Positions 8,520 to 17,158 of a stretch of 64,000 bases of DNA are shown in pieces. The translations under genes were made by a program, and so were the position numbers. Source of the DNA: SZUA-430 sp965227535. GTDB taxonomy: Bacteria; Pseudomonadota; Alphaproteobacteria; Micropepsales; Micropepsaceae. Position 1 is the first letter of the stretch. Every line of letters begins with the position of its first letter. The stretch spans positions 2,232,001 to 2,296,000 of the forward strand of contig OZ245761.1 of NCBI GenBank assembly GCA_965227535.1, read 5' to 3'. The notes below the pieces were generated by a model. That model made no database searches. It had not been told where the DNA came from and saw only the letters and a list, made by a program, of their open reading frames with translations.

Positions 8520-9992
8520 ATGGCCGAACGTGTGGCTGTGGTGGGCGCAGGTATTGCGGGCTTAGGCACCGCGATGGCGCTTGCCCGCGAGGGCCGAGAG
8601 ATCGTGGTGATCGACCGCGATCCGCCGGCCCCTGAAAACGTCGAAGTCGCGTTCGACACGTGGGAACGCAAAGGCGTCACGCAGCTGCGTCACAGTCACG
8701 TGTTCCTCGGCAAACTCGTCAGCCTGATCCGCGACCGCCATCCGCGCCTGCACAAGATGCTGCGCGAACAAGGCGCGCGCGAGTTCGATTTCGAAGCGGG
8801 CCTCCCGCTCGCCTTGCGCGACGAATACACCAGCGACCCCGCCGACCGCGACCTGTCGTTCCTCTTCTCGCGCCGCACGACGCTCGAACACACGATGCGC
8901 GCCTACGTGCTGTCGCTCCCCGGTGTGCGCTTCATTACCGAAGCCGGCGTGCGCACACTGACGCTCGACAAGACCGGCCCGATCCCCAAAGTTACGGGCC
9001 TGACCATCGAGCGCCAAGGCGCAGAACCGGAAGAGTTCAAAGCCGACCTGATCGTCGACGCATCGGGCCGCACGACGGTACTCGTTGATTGGCTCCGCGA
9101 ACACGGCATCGCGATCGACGAAGAGAGCAAACCCGCGGGCATCCTCTATTTCACCCGCCACTACCGGCTGCTGCCCGGCCAAGAAGAACCGCCGCGCGAC
9201 TTGATCCCCGGCGCGGGCGACCTCGGCTACATCAAGTACGGCGTCTTCATCGGCGACAACCGCCACTTCTCGATCACCATCTGCGTCCCCGAAATCGAAA
9301 CGAAACTGCGCGTCGCCGCGATGGACCCGGATACGTTCGACCGCATCTGCCGTCAGATGCCGGGCGCCGCGCGCTGGATCGAACCCACGCGCGCCGAGGG
9401 CGTGACCAAAGTCTTCGGCATGGGCAACCTGCACAACGTCTGGCGCCACTTCGTCAAAGACGGCGCGCCGGTCGTTCTCAACTACTTCGCCGTCGGCGAC
9501 TCGACCCTGCGCACAAACCCGCTCTATGGCCGCGGCTGCTCATCGGCCGTCATCCAAGCCCACGCGCTCGCCGACGTCCTCGACCAGACGGCCGATCCGG
9601 TCGCGCGCGCCATGACCTTCAGCCAGCGCACACGCACCAGCCTGCGCCCGTTCTGGGACGTCATCGTCAAGCAGGACCTGGGCGCCATCCGCCGCGCCAA
9701 GAATGAACAGATCCCCGGCTACAAACCGCGCTTCAAAGCCCGCCTGATCAAGAGCTTCGCCGAAGACGCCGTCGGCCCCGCAAGCCGCGGCAACCTCGCG
9801 GTCCATCGCGCGATCATGAAGGGCTTTCATATGTTCTCGACGCCCGCCGCCTGGCTGCGCAAGCCCGCGATCGTGCTGCGCGTGCTCATCACATGGGCGA
9901 CGCCGAAACGCTTCAAGGCTGCGCTCTATGCGCCGAAGCTAGGCCCTGAGCGCAGCGAGATGCTATCGCAACTTGGACTTGAGGGTGCTTGA
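8520..9992 (+). CDS. FAD-dependent oxidoreductase/monooxygenase-like protein
   Basis: 490 residues. The N-terminus has the Rossmann FAD-binding motif GAGIAGLGTAMAL (9-21) and an ERDPPAPE-like dinucleotide acidic end (VIDRDPPAPE). The second FAD motif region is DASGRTTVLVDWL, and GDSTLRTNPLYGRGCSSA corresponds to the GD motif of the phenol hydroxylase/geranylgeranyl reductase/halogenase superfamily. The substrate is unknown. An epoxide hydrolase gene follows at 68 bases and an ABA4-like membrane protein after that, hinting at epoxide or terpenoid chemistry; this is inference from context only. Confidence 0.85.
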   Translation: MAERVAVVGAGIAGLGTAMALAREGREIVVIDRDPPAPENVEVAFDTWERKGVTQLRHSHVFLGKLVSLIRDRHPRLHKMLREQGAREFDFEAGLPLALRDEYTSDPADRDLSFLFSRRTTLEHTMRAYVLSLPGVRFITEAGVRTLTLDKTGPIPKVTGLTIERQGAEPEEFKADLIVDASGRTTVLVDWLREHGIAIDEESKPAGILYFTRHYRLLPGQEEPPRDLIPGAGDLGYIKYGVFIGDNRHFSITICVPEIETKLRVAAMDPDTFDRICRQMPGAARWIEPTRAEGVTKVFGMGNLHNVWRHFVKDGAPVVLNYFAVGDSTLRTNPLYGRGCSSAVIQAHALADVLDQTADPVARAMTFSQRTRTSLRPFWDVIVKQDLGAIRRAKNEQIPGYKPRFKARLIKSFAEDAVGPASRGNLAVHRAIMKGFHMFSTPAAWLRKPAIVLRVLITWATPKRFKAALYAPKLGPERSEMLSQLGLEGA

Positions 9993-10059
9993 CCAAAGGC
10001 GCATCGCCTGCTCCGCTTCCCTCAACACGCTATTCGAAACATTGAAGGCCTCAACGCTC

Positions 10060-11022
10060 ATGTCCATCAATTGGCGCTCGCCGCGTTACGTCGAAACCAA
10101 CGGCATCCGCATGGCCGTCTACGAACAAGGTGACGGCGTGCCGGTGGTGATGAGCCACGGCTTTCCCGAACTCGCCTATTCCTGGCGCCACCAAATTCCG
10201 GCTGTGGCGAGCGCAGGCTTCCGCGCCATCGCGCCGGATCAGCGCGGCTACGGCCTCACCGACCGCCCGCAGGCGATCGACTCATACGACATCCATCACC
10301 TGACCGGCGATCTCGTCGGCATGCTCGACGCGATGAAGATCGAGAAGGCCGTATTCGTCGGCCACGATTGGGGCGGCATCGTCACCTGGGCCATGCCGCT
10401 GTTGCACCCGCAGCGCGTGCTCGGCGTCGTCGGCGTCAACACACCGTTCATGCCGCGCGCGCCGATGGACCCGATCGCGCTGATGCGCGCCGCCTACGGC
10501 GAGAACATGTACATCGTCTATTTCCAAGAATCCGGCGTCGCCGACGCACTCTTGGCCAAAGACCCCGCCAAGACACTGCGCTTCTTCTACCGCCACAGAG
10601 GCATGACACTGGAAGAGTTCGACAAGCGCCCCGCCGAAGAAAAGAACCTCGCGCTGGTCCACGCCTTACAATCCGATGAAACCATGTGGCCGGGCAAGGT
10701 CCTGCTCAACGCGGAAGAACTCGAATTCTACCGCTCGTCCTTCGCGCGCACGGGCTTCACCGGCGGCATCAACTGGTACCGCAACTTCACCCGCAACTGG
10801 CAGACGACCGAAGGCGTGGTGCAAAGGGTCGAAGTCCCCTGCCTGCAAGTGATGGCCGAAAACGACATCGTCCTGCGCCCGTCGATGGCCGACGGCATGG
10901 AAGCCTTCGTGCCCGACCTCGAGAAGCACCTGATCAAGGATTGCGGTCACTGGACGCAGGCCGAGAAGCCGGAAGAACTGAACCGCGTCATTACCGGTTG
11001 GCTCAAACGCCGCTTTGGTTAA
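10060..11022 (+). CDS. epoxide hydrolase, alpha/beta fold
   Basis: 320 residues from ATG 10060 (MSINWRSPRYVETNGIRMAV). Hallmarks of soluble epoxide hydrolases are present: oxyanion HGFPE, nucleophile aspartate in GHDWGG, cap domain with the Tyr-rich NWYRNF segment, and the catalytic His in DCGHWTQAEKPEELN. It should open epoxides to diols in the cytoplasm; haloalkane dehalogenase is a less likely alternative because of the HGFPE and GHDWGG combination. It follows the FAD oxidoreductase on the same strand, and an ABA4-like gene follows 71 bases later. Confidence 0.9.
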   Translation: MSINWRSPRYVETNGIRMAVYEQGDGVPVVMSHGFPELAYSWRHQIPAVASAGFRAIAPDQRGYGLTDRPQAIDSYDIHHLTGDLVGMLDAMKIEKAVFVGHDWGGIVTWAMPLLHPQRVLGVVGVNTPFMPRAPMDPIALMRAAYGENMYIVYFQESGVADALLAKDPAKTLRFFYRHRGMTLEEFDKRPAEEKNLALVHALQSDETMWPGKVLLNAEELEFYRSSFARTGFTGGINWYRNFTRNWQTTEGVVQRVEVPCLQVMAENDIVLRPSMADGMEAFVPDLEKHLIKDCGHWTQAEKPEELNRVITGWLKRRFG

Positions 11023-11093
11023 GCACGGCGCGATCGAAGATTTGCCAGTTCCCGTTCCGGCGCTAGGATGCATCCGGGACTGGGGCCGCGCAC

Positions 11094-11564
11094 ATGTCGG
11101 AACTCGCACACATTACGCCTGACACACTGTTCATGGTGCTGAACTTCAGCGTATTGCCGTTTTGGCTGCTGCTGATCGTGGCGCCCGTCTTCAAACTCAC
11201 CGATACGTTGGTCCACTCCGTCGCCGTGCCGATCATCCTGGGCGTGACCTACGCCTGGCTCCTCGCGACGGCCTTGTTCGGCGGAATACCGTTGCCGGAA
11301 GGCGCGGGTTTCGACTCGCTCGACGGCCTGATGAAGCTGTTCTCCGTCAAAGAGGCGCTGCTCGCCGGTTGGGCGCACTACCTCGTCTTCGATCTTTTCG
11401 TCGGGGCGTGGCAGGCGCGCGACGCCCAACGCATTGGGCTCAACCACTTCATCTTGATCCCATGCCTGCTGCTGACGTTCTTGGTTGGCCCCATCGGGCT
11501 GCTTGCGTATCTCTTGATCCGCGGCCTTTCTGGCCGTGCAGGTTCGAGCCTCTTTGAAGGCTAG
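11094..11564 (+). CDS. ABA4-like (DUF4281) membrane protein
   Basis: 156 residues with four membrane helices (about 13-32, 40-60, 85-105, 118-143). The motifs LFMVLNFSVLPFW, HYLVFDLFVGAW and GPIGLLAYLLIR fit the DUF4281/ABA4 family, whose plant member is needed for neoxanthin formation; bacterial roles are unknown. It lies downstream of the FAD oxidoreductase and epoxide hydrolase. Its stop overlaps the end of the convergent SDR gene by four bases. Confidence 0.8.
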   Translation: MSELAHITPDTLFMVLNFSVLPFWLLLIVAPVFKLTDTLVHSVAVPIILGVTYAWLLATALFGGIPLPEGAGFDSLDGLMKLFSVKEALLAGWAHYLVFDLFVGAWQARDAQRIGLNHFILIPCLLLTFLVGPIGLLAYLLIRGLSGRAGSSLFEG

Positions 11565-12409
11565 CCGCGTCCGACCATCGTCTCGCTCACGCGCCACAAT
11601 TCGCGTGCGATACCTTCGTCGTACGATACGTCCGAAGAGCGCACGGCCTTGCACTTGTCGAAATACTTGCCGCTGACGCCCGCAACCTCGGGCGAGCCGG
11701 CGAGATAGATCGACGTCTTCGCCCCTTCCTCTTCCGATATCGCCGCGATCGATTTGATAAAGCCGAACAACATGCCGACGATACCCTTGTTGTTGTCCCC
11801 GAACCGCGATGCGACAAAGCCTGGATGGAGGCAATTGGCGGTCACCTGCGTCCCCTCCAACCGCCGCGCCAGTTCATAGGTAAAATAGATGTTCGAAAGC
11901 TTCGACTGCTGATACGCCCGCCACCCCGAATAGGATTTGGCATTCTGCAAATCGGCAAGGTCGAGCTTCGCGCCGACATGCGCAGCCGACGCAACATTGA
12001 CGACACGCGCCGACGGTGCCGCCTTCAGAAGATCCAACAACGACGATGTCATCAAGAAATAGCCAAGGTGATTGAGCGCAAACGTCTGCTCGATACCGTC
12101 TTCCGTCACGCCGCGCTTGATGAACGCAGCGCCCGCGTTGTTGAGAAGAACGTCGATCGACTTCAACTTGCCCTTCAACGCCGCAGCCGCGCCGCGCACG
12201 CCCTTCAGGGTCAGCAAATCGCCTTGTACGATGTCCACGCGGTCATGCCCCGCGGCCGCGCGCAGCTCTTTGACCACCAGCTCGCCCTTCGCCCTATTGC
12301 GCCCGACGATCGTGACCGAGGCACCGGCCTTCGCGAGCTCTCGCGCCGCCACCTTGCCGATGCCGTCCGTCGCACCCGTGACAACGATAGTCTTGCCCTG
12401 CAGATTCAT
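11561..12409 (-). CDS. SDR oxidoreductase, retinol-dehydrogenase-like
   Basis: 282 residues from ATG 12409 (MNLQGKTIVVTGATDGIG); this start overlaps the TGA of the upstream aldolase gene (ATGA). NAD(P)-binding TGATDGIG, the NNAG motif (LLNNAGAAF), and catalytic Ser...YQQSK are all present, with the extended C-terminal region of the retinol dehydrogenase/WW-oxidoreductase-like subgroup. The substrate is unknown. Coupling to a KDPGal-type aldolase may be incidental or indicate a sugar-acid pathway. Confidence 0.87.
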   Translation of the reverse strand: MNLQGKTIVVTGATDGIGKVAARELAKAGASVTIVGRNRAKGELVVKELRAAAGHDRVDIVQGDLLTLKGVRGAAAALKGKLKSIDVLLNNAGAAFIKRGVTEDGIEQTFALNHLGYFLMTSSLLDLLKAAPSARVVNVASAAHVGAKLDLADLQNAKSYSGWRAYQQSKLSNIYFTYELARRLEGTQVTANCLHPGFVASRFGDNNKGIVGMLFGFIKSIAAISEEEGAKTSIYLAGSPEVAGVSGKYFDKCKAVRSSDVSYDEGIARELWRVSETMVGRG

Positions 12410-13086
12410 CCGTCTATCCCTTTCACAGACCGCCACGCCGCCACGAGAGCGCGCGCCCGCAATCCAATCTCGTCGTCGTCGAAATCGGGCTTGAACAAGG
12501 CGCCGCCGAGACCGAACCCGTCGGCCCCCGCAGCACGCCACGCGCTCATCGTATCGGGCGAAACGCCGCCCACAGGATATATCGGCGCAAGTGAAGAAGG
12601 CAGCACCGCCCGCAGCGCCCGCAAGCCATCCGGCCCCACCACCTCTGCCGGAAACAGTTTCAGCGCATCGACGCCCAAGCTCTGCGCGGCAAACGCCTCC
12701 GACGGCGTCATAACACCGGGCATCACGGCGACGCCCAGCCCAAGCGTGTGCTCCACCAAGGCGCGATCGAAGTGCGGCATCACTAAAATCTGTGCACCGG
12801 CATCGCGCGCGCCTTGTGCTTGCTCGCGCCTTAGCACCGTCCCTGCGCCGACCACGACCGAAGGCGGCACAGCATCGATGACGACGCGCATGGCTTCGAG
12901 AGCATCATCCCGGTTCAGCGGAACCTCGATAATACGAAACCCGGCATCGACAAGAACGCGCGCCACTCCTCGAGCCCGCGGCACCTGAAGTCCGCGCAAA
13001 ATCGCCACGAGCGGCATTGCCGCCGCTGCCTCCCGAAACTTAAGCCGACCACCACTTATCAACGCGGATTTACCTCTCGCTAACAA
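12406..13086 (-). CDS. dgoA: 2-dehydro-3-deoxy-6-phosphogalactonate aldolase
   Basis: Class I KDPG/KDPGal aldolase that splits 2-keto-3-deoxy-6-phosphogalactonate to pyruvate and glyceraldehyde 3-phosphate in the De Ley-Doudoroff route. PLVAILRGLQ, GFRIIEVPLN, VVGAGTVLR and the Schiff-base lysine in DALKLFPAEVVGPDG match DgoA closely. The 226-residue reading begins at ATG 13086, but family members usually start about 10 residues before PLVAILRG, so a TTG inside this reading may be the true start. No kinase, dehydratase or transporter of the pathway lies nearby, so a related keto-acid substrate is possible. Confidence 0.83.
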   Translation of the reverse strand: MLARGKSALISGGRLKFREAAAAMPLVAILRGLQVPRARGVARVLVDAGFRIIEVPLNRDDALEAMRVVIDAVPPSVVVGAGTVLRREQAQGARDAGAQILVMPHFDRALVEHTLGLGVAVMPGVMTPSEAFAAQSLGVDALKLFPAEVVGPDGLRALRAVLPSSLAPIYPVGGVSPDTMSAWRAAGADGFGLGGALFKPDFDDDEIGLRARALVAAWRSVKGIDG

Positions 13087-13205
13087 TAGCGCGCCAGCAG
13101 TCGTGCCGAATCGACGCCGCCATCAACCAATCCGAAACGACGATCCGTTACTGTTCCACTGAAACAAAAACAATAACAGCCAAAACCGCGCATTCGGGTG
13201 TCCAA

Positions 13206-13586
13206 ATGAAGGTTCTCGTCGTCGACGACTACAGCACGATGCGCCGCATCATTCGCAACCAGTTGGCGCAAATCGGCTACAGCGAGATCGACGAGGCCGC
13301 CGACGGCAACGAAGCACTCGCGAAGCTGCGCGCGGCGCACTACGGCCTGGTTATCTCCGACTGGAACATGGAGCCGATGACGGGCTACGACCTGTTGAAG
13401 CAGGTCCGCGCCGACGACAAGCTGAATAAGACGCCCTTCATCATCGTCACGACCGAATCCAAAGCTGAGAACGTCGTCGCCGCAAAGCACGCCGGCGTCG
13501 ACAACTACATCGTCAAGCCGTTCAACGCCGCGACGCTGCAGCAGAAGATCAACGCCGTCATGATGCCGGTCCCGCTCGCCTCCTAG
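13206..13586 (+). CDS. cheY: CheY-like single-domain response regulator
   Basis: 126-residue receiver domain. Acidic pocket D7/D8, phospho-acceptor D52 in VISDWNMEPMTG, the conserved Thr in IVTTESKAENV and Lys in YIVKPF are present. The DWNM and GVDNYIVKPFN motifs are those of chemotaxis CheY proteins. No che, fla or mot genes are in the window, so it is an orphan; it may be a chemotaxis CheY encoded away from its cluster or a paralogue. Confidence 0.88.
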   Translation: MKVLVVDDYSTMRRIIRNQLAQIGYSEIDEAADGNEALAKLRAAHYGLVISDWNMEPMTGYDLLKQVRADDKLNKTPFIIVTTESKAENVVAAKHAGVDNYIVKPFNAATLQQKINAVMMPVPLAS

Positions 13587-13632
13587 GCGGTTCCGCACCT
13601 GCGAGCACCTCCGCCGCCAAGCAAACGGCCGT

Positions 13633-13657
13633 TCACCCGGGCGTGATGCACGGGTGA
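13633..13657 (+). terminator. hairpin downstream of cheY
   Basis: TCACCCG and CGGGTGA form a perfect 7-bp inverted repeat separated by 11 bases, about 47 bases after the cheY stop and before the hydrolase operon at 13728. No T-run follows, so it may be a weak or rho-assisted terminator or a processing hairpin. Confidence 0.4.
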
Positions 13658-13727
13658 TCACCTCCGCGCTTGCCAAAGCGTGCGGGTGAGACGAAAACTC
13701 GCCGCCGTCAACGGTCGGTGAGCCAGC

Positions 13728-14594
13728 ATGGCATTCCAAGCGACGCCATTCTTCGGACCATGGGTCCGGCGCGTCGCCTTCCTGGGCAGCGCTCTCGCGA
13801 TCGCGGGCTGCTCGATCCCCGGCCCCGACACCAGCGAAGCCGACGTGGCCGAAAAGCTCCCGCGCCACGACCTCGCGCTCGCCGCCGGCTACAGCTTAAG
13901 CTACCTCGACGCAGGCGAACCGGGCGGCCGCCTCGCCATCTTTGTCCACGGCACGCCGGGCGACGCGCACGCCTGGGCCGACTACCTGATGGGCGTGCCC
14001 AAGGGTTTCCGCTACATCGCTATCGACCGTCCTGGCTTCGGCCACAGCGGCCCCGACGGCGCCGTGGTCTCGCTCGCCGAGCAAGCGCAAGCCATCGCCG
14101 CCTTAATCCGCGCCAACGGCGGCAAGCCCGCTGTCCTCGTGGGTCACTCGCTCGGTGGCCCCATCATCGCGCAAGCCGCCGTCGATAGTCCGAATCTGGT
14201 GGCCGCTCTCGTCGTCCTCGCCGGCTCGCTCGACCCCGCCCAAGAGAGTGTGCCCTTCATCCAATATGTCGGCGATACCTGGCCGGTCAGCGCGCTGCTG
14301 CCCCGCTGGTTGCGCAACACCAACCGCGAGATCATCGCCCTCGAACCTCAGCTTGAAGCCCTCGCGCCGCGCCTGGCGACGATCCACATTCCCGTCACGA
14401 TCGTACATGGCACGAAGGACGACCTCGTCCCGTTCGAGAATGTGGCCTTCATGAAAGCGCATCTTACGGGCACGCATGCCATGGACGTCACCGTGATCGA
14501 CGGCCAGAACCACTTCCTGCCTTGGAATTCCAAGCGCGAGGTCGACGCCGCGATAGCCAAAGCCTTCGCCATGATGGAAGCGTCCGCGCCATGA
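13728..14594 (+). CDS. lipoprotein-type alpha/beta hydrolase
   Basis: 288 residues. The N-terminus (RRVAFLGSALAIAGCSIPG) is a lipoprotein signal with lipobox AIAGC, so the enzyme is probably membrane-tethered in the periplasm. HGTPGDAHAW forms the oxyanion region, GHSLGGP the serine elbow, GTKDDLVPFEN carries the acid and GQNHFLPW the His. It is the first gene of a tight plus-strand operon: its TGA overlaps the ATG of the DedA gene, with an ATP-grasp ligase and an acyltransferase following. An esterase or lipase acting on an envelope lipid is a reasonable inference; the substrate is unknown. Confidence 0.87.
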   Translation: MAFQATPFFGPWVRRVAFLGSALAIAGCSIPGPDTSEADVAEKLPRHDLALAAGYSLSYLDAGEPGGRLAIFVHGTPGDAHAWADYLMGVPKGFRYIAIDRPGFGHSGPDGAVVSLAEQAQAIAALIRANGGKPAVLVGHSLGGPIIAQAAVDSPNLVAALVVLAGSLDPAQESVPFIQYVGDTWPVSALLPRWLRNTNREIIALEPQLEALAPRLATIHIPVTIVHGTKDDLVPFENVAFMKAHLTGTHAMDVTVIDGQNHFLPWNSKREVDAAIAKAFAMMEASAP

Positions 14595-15169
14595 CTACCG
14601 ATCTGCTCGCGCTCGGATCAAATCCGTGGGCCATCGCGCTCGCGATTGTGCTCGCGACCTTCGTGCTTGAAGACGTCACGACCATCGCCGCAGCTCTCCT
14701 CGCCGCAACAGGTCAAGTCGCACCATTGATCGCGCTCAGCGCATTGTTCGTCGGCATCTTCGCCGGCGACCTCGGTCTCTACGGCCTGGGCGCCGCAGCC
14801 CGCACGCGCAAATGGCTGCGAAAACTGATCGGCGAACGACGCATGGTCAAAGGCCGCTTATGGCTCAAGCGCCGCTATGTGCCCGCGTTGATCGGCGCAC
14901 GCTTCATGCCCGGATTCCGCATGCCCACCTACACGGCAAGCGGATTCTTGAATCTTCCGTTCTGGCCCTTCGCCGGCGTCGCGTTCGGCGCCGGCATGGT
15001 CTGGACGACGCTGATCTTCAGCCTCGTCTTCTTCTTCGGCGTCATGATCGTGGAGAGCCTCGGCGTTTGGCGCTGGGCGCTCGCCGCCGCACTCGTGGCG
15101 CTTATCCTGGCCGGCCCAATGCTTGCCGAACGTTTCGCCCGCCCTCCGGCGGACGCCGATCATGACTGA
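14591..15169 (+). CDS. DedA/VTT-family membrane protein
   Basis: 192 residues from ATG 14591, overlapping the previous stop (ATGA). Motifs of the DedA (SNARE-associated/VTT) family are visible: the N-terminal re-entrant FVLEDVTTIAAALLAATGQV, the GDLGLYGLG segment and GARFMPGFRMPTYTASGF, which carries the conserved Arg residues. About five hydrophobic segments. Some DedA proteins flip undecaprenyl phosphate or phosphatidylethanolamine, which makes a lipid-translocation role plausible here beside a ligase and an acyltransferase. Its last 8 bases overlap the next gene. Confidence 0.87.
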   Translation: MTTDLLALGSNPWAIALAIVLATFVLEDVTTIAAALLAATGQVAPLIALSALFVGIFAGDLGLYGLGAAARTRKWLRKLIGERRMVKGRLWLKRRYVPALIGARFMPGFRMPTYTASGFLNLPFWPFAGVAFGAGMVWTTLIFSLVFFFGVMIVESLGVWRWALAAALVALILAGPMLAERFARPPADADHD

Positions 15170-16274
15170 CGCCATCGCAGCCGAAATCCGGATCCCGCAC
15201 CAAGGCATGCCGCCGCTCGATATGTCGGGACCGCAGCTTTCGTATTTCGAGTTCTGGCCCCAGCGCTATTTCTACGCGCCGATCTTCTTTTATTGGATGT
15301 GGCTGTCCGTCCGTCACGGCGGCTTCACGCTGCCGACGATATCTAACCCGCTGTTCCCGATGGGCGGCTGGGTGGGCGAATCCAAAGCCTCCGTCTTCGA
15401 TCAAGCCGGCGCGTACGCTCGCCGCTTCATCGCGCCGTGGGCCACCCTCGAGCGCACGGCCGATCTCACGGCAAGCCACGCGCTCCACGTCGCGCAGCAA
15501 GCAGGTCTCATCCTGCCCTTCGTCGCCAAACCCGACATGGGCTGCCGCGGCGCAGGCGTCCGCCGCATCCGCAGCGAAGCCGAGCTCGCCGACTACATCA
15601 AAGCCTTCCCGATGAACGAGCGCATCGTGCTCCAAGCGCTCGTCGATCACGAAGCCGAAGCCGGCGTTTTCTACATCCGCAAGCCCAGCGAACAACGCGG
15701 CCGGATCGTCTCGCTCACACTGAAATACTTCCCTTATGTCTATGGCGACGGCACGTCGACGCTGGGCGAACTCATCGCCCGCGACGTACGGGCCGGATTG
15801 CTGCAGCACATCTACCGCCCCCGTCACTGCACGCGATGGAATTGGATCGTGCCCAAGGGCCAACCCTTCCGCATCGCCTTCGCCGGCAGCCACAGCCGCG
15901 GCACCATCTTCCGCAACGGCAATCACCTGATCACCGAAGCCATGACCGACGCCTTCGACCGCATCGGCAAGGACATCAACGAATTCTACTTCGGCCGCTT
16001 CGACGTGCGCTTCCCGGCCATCGAAGACCTGCAAGCCGGCCGCAATTTCACCATCGTTGAGGTCAACGGTGCGGGCGCCGAGGCGACCCATATCTGGGAC
16101 CGCCGCACCACGCTGAGAGAGGCCTACGCCGCACTCATGCACCAATACAAAACCTTGTGGGAAACCGGCGCCGAGAACGCCAAGCGCGGCTTCAAGCCGG
16201 CCCGCCTCAAGGATTTCCTACGCGCCTATCGCCATGAAACGCAGCTTTGGGCACAATACCCGTTGACGGAATGA
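15162..16274 (+). CDS. ATP-grasp ligase, D-Ala-D-Ala ligase-like
   Basis: 370 residues from ATG 15162, overlapping the DedA gene by 8 bases. An ATP-grasp fold is suggested by the nucleotide-binding lysine and glycine loop in LPFVAKPDMGCRGAGVRRI, the middle strand ERIVLQALVDHEAEAGVFYIR and the metal-binding acidic/Asn motif FTIVEVNGAGAEATHIWD. Such enzymes form amide or ester bonds using ATP through an acyl phosphate. It is not a canonical Ddl, whose gene normally sits in the division cluster. The neighbours (DedA, acyltransferase) point to lipid or envelope modification. The exact substrates are unknown. Confidence 0.8.
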   Translation: MTDAIAAEIRIPHQGMPPLDMSGPQLSYFEFWPQRYFYAPIFFYWMWLSVRHGGFTLPTISNPLFPMGGWVGESKASVFDQAGAYARRFIAPWATLERTADLTASHALHVAQQAGLILPFVAKPDMGCRGAGVRRIRSEAELADYIKAFPMNERIVLQALVDHEAEAGVFYIRKPSEQRGRIVSLTLKYFPYVYGDGTSTLGELIARDVRAGLLQHIYRPRHCTRWNWIVPKGQPFRIAFAGSHSRGTIFRNGNHLITEAMTDAFDRIGKDINEFYFGRFDVRFPAIEDLQAGRNFTIVEVNGAGAEATHIWDRRTTLREAYAALMHQYKTLWETGAENAKRGFKPARLKDFLRAYRHETQLWAQYPLTE

Positions 16275-17158
16275 TTTGGGACGCCAAGACCCACATGGCC
16301 GAAGTCGACGAATTCTCCTACGCCTCGCCCGACGACCCGCGCTTCAAGCGTCTCGTCATCCAACTAGTCGAGCGCATCTCGGGTCAGCCCGAACTAAAGC
16401 GCATGTATCTCAAGCATCAAAACCATCCGGTGCCGGGCGAAAGCTTCTGGAACGCCGCCGTCCGCCAGCTTCAACTCAACATCCAACTCAACGAAGAAGC
16501 GCTCGGCGAAATCCCGGCGACCGGCGCCGTCATCGTCGTCGCGAACCACCCCTTCGGCGTGCTCGACGGCCTCGTGATCTGTTGGCTGATCGCGCGCGTG
16601 CGTAAAGACTTCAAGGTCCTGACCAACGCGCTGCTCAACCGCGCCGAAGAGATCAAGCCCTTCCTGCTGCCAATCGATTTCGAAGAAACGAAGGCCGCCC
16701 TCGAAACCAACATCAAGACGCGCGCCGAGGCGAAGGCCTTACTCGAAAAAGGCGGCTGCCTCGTTATCTTCCCCGGCGGCACGGTCTCGACCACGCCGAC
16801 CATGCTCGCGCGCACCGCCAAAGACCCGGAGTGGAAAACCTTCACTGCCCGCATGATCGTGCAAGGCAAGGCACCTGTCGTGCCCGTCTTCTTCGCCGGT
16901 CAAAATTCGCGCATGTTCCAGATGGCAAGCCACGTCAGCATGACGTTGCGCCTCGCGCTTCTGTTCAAGGAAGTCCACGACCGCATCGGCACCGAATTGG
17001 TCGTACGCGTCGGCAAACGCATCCCCTACGAGACGCTCAAAGGCATCAGCGACCGCAAGCAGCTGATGGAATTCCTACGCGACAGCACCTACGCCCTCGC
17101 CGACCAAGTCCCCAAGAAACTAAAGCGTCGCCGCCGCCGCCGTGAGCTTGTCGAGTAA
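16271..17158 (+). CDS. lysophospholipid acyltransferase-like protein
   Basis: 295 residues from ATG 16271, which overlaps the ATP-grasp stop (ATGA). The catalytic region VVANHPFGVLDGLV is the HPFGxLDG variant of the PlsC acyltransferase motif seen in hemolysin-like and OlsA-type enzymes. FPGGTVSTTPT is the substrate-binding motif III, and APVVPVFFAGQNSRMF motif IV. It should move an acyl chain onto a lyso-lipid or amino-acid lipid at the membrane. Last gene of the 13728-17158 operon; its 3' end overlaps the convergent marR by 39 bases. Confidence 0.86.
   Translation: MIWDAKTHMAEVDEFSYASPDDPRFKRLVIQLVERISGQPELKRMYLKHQNHPVPGESFWNAAVRQLQLNIQLNEEALGEIPATGAVIVVANHPFGVLDGLVICWLIARVRKDFKVLTNALLNRAEEIKPFLLPIDFEETKAALETNIKTRAEAKALLEKGGCLVIFPGGTVSTTPTMLARTAKDPEWKTFTARMIVQGKAPVVPVFFAGQNSRMFQMASHVSMTLRLALLFKEVHDRIGTELVVRVGKRIPYETLKGISDRKQLMEFLRDSTYALADQVPKKLKRRRRRRELVE

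Noticed and set aside
13080..13868. 262-codon minus-strand frame covering cheY
   Set aside because: Antisense of an obvious CheY with all catalytic residues; composition is not protein-like.
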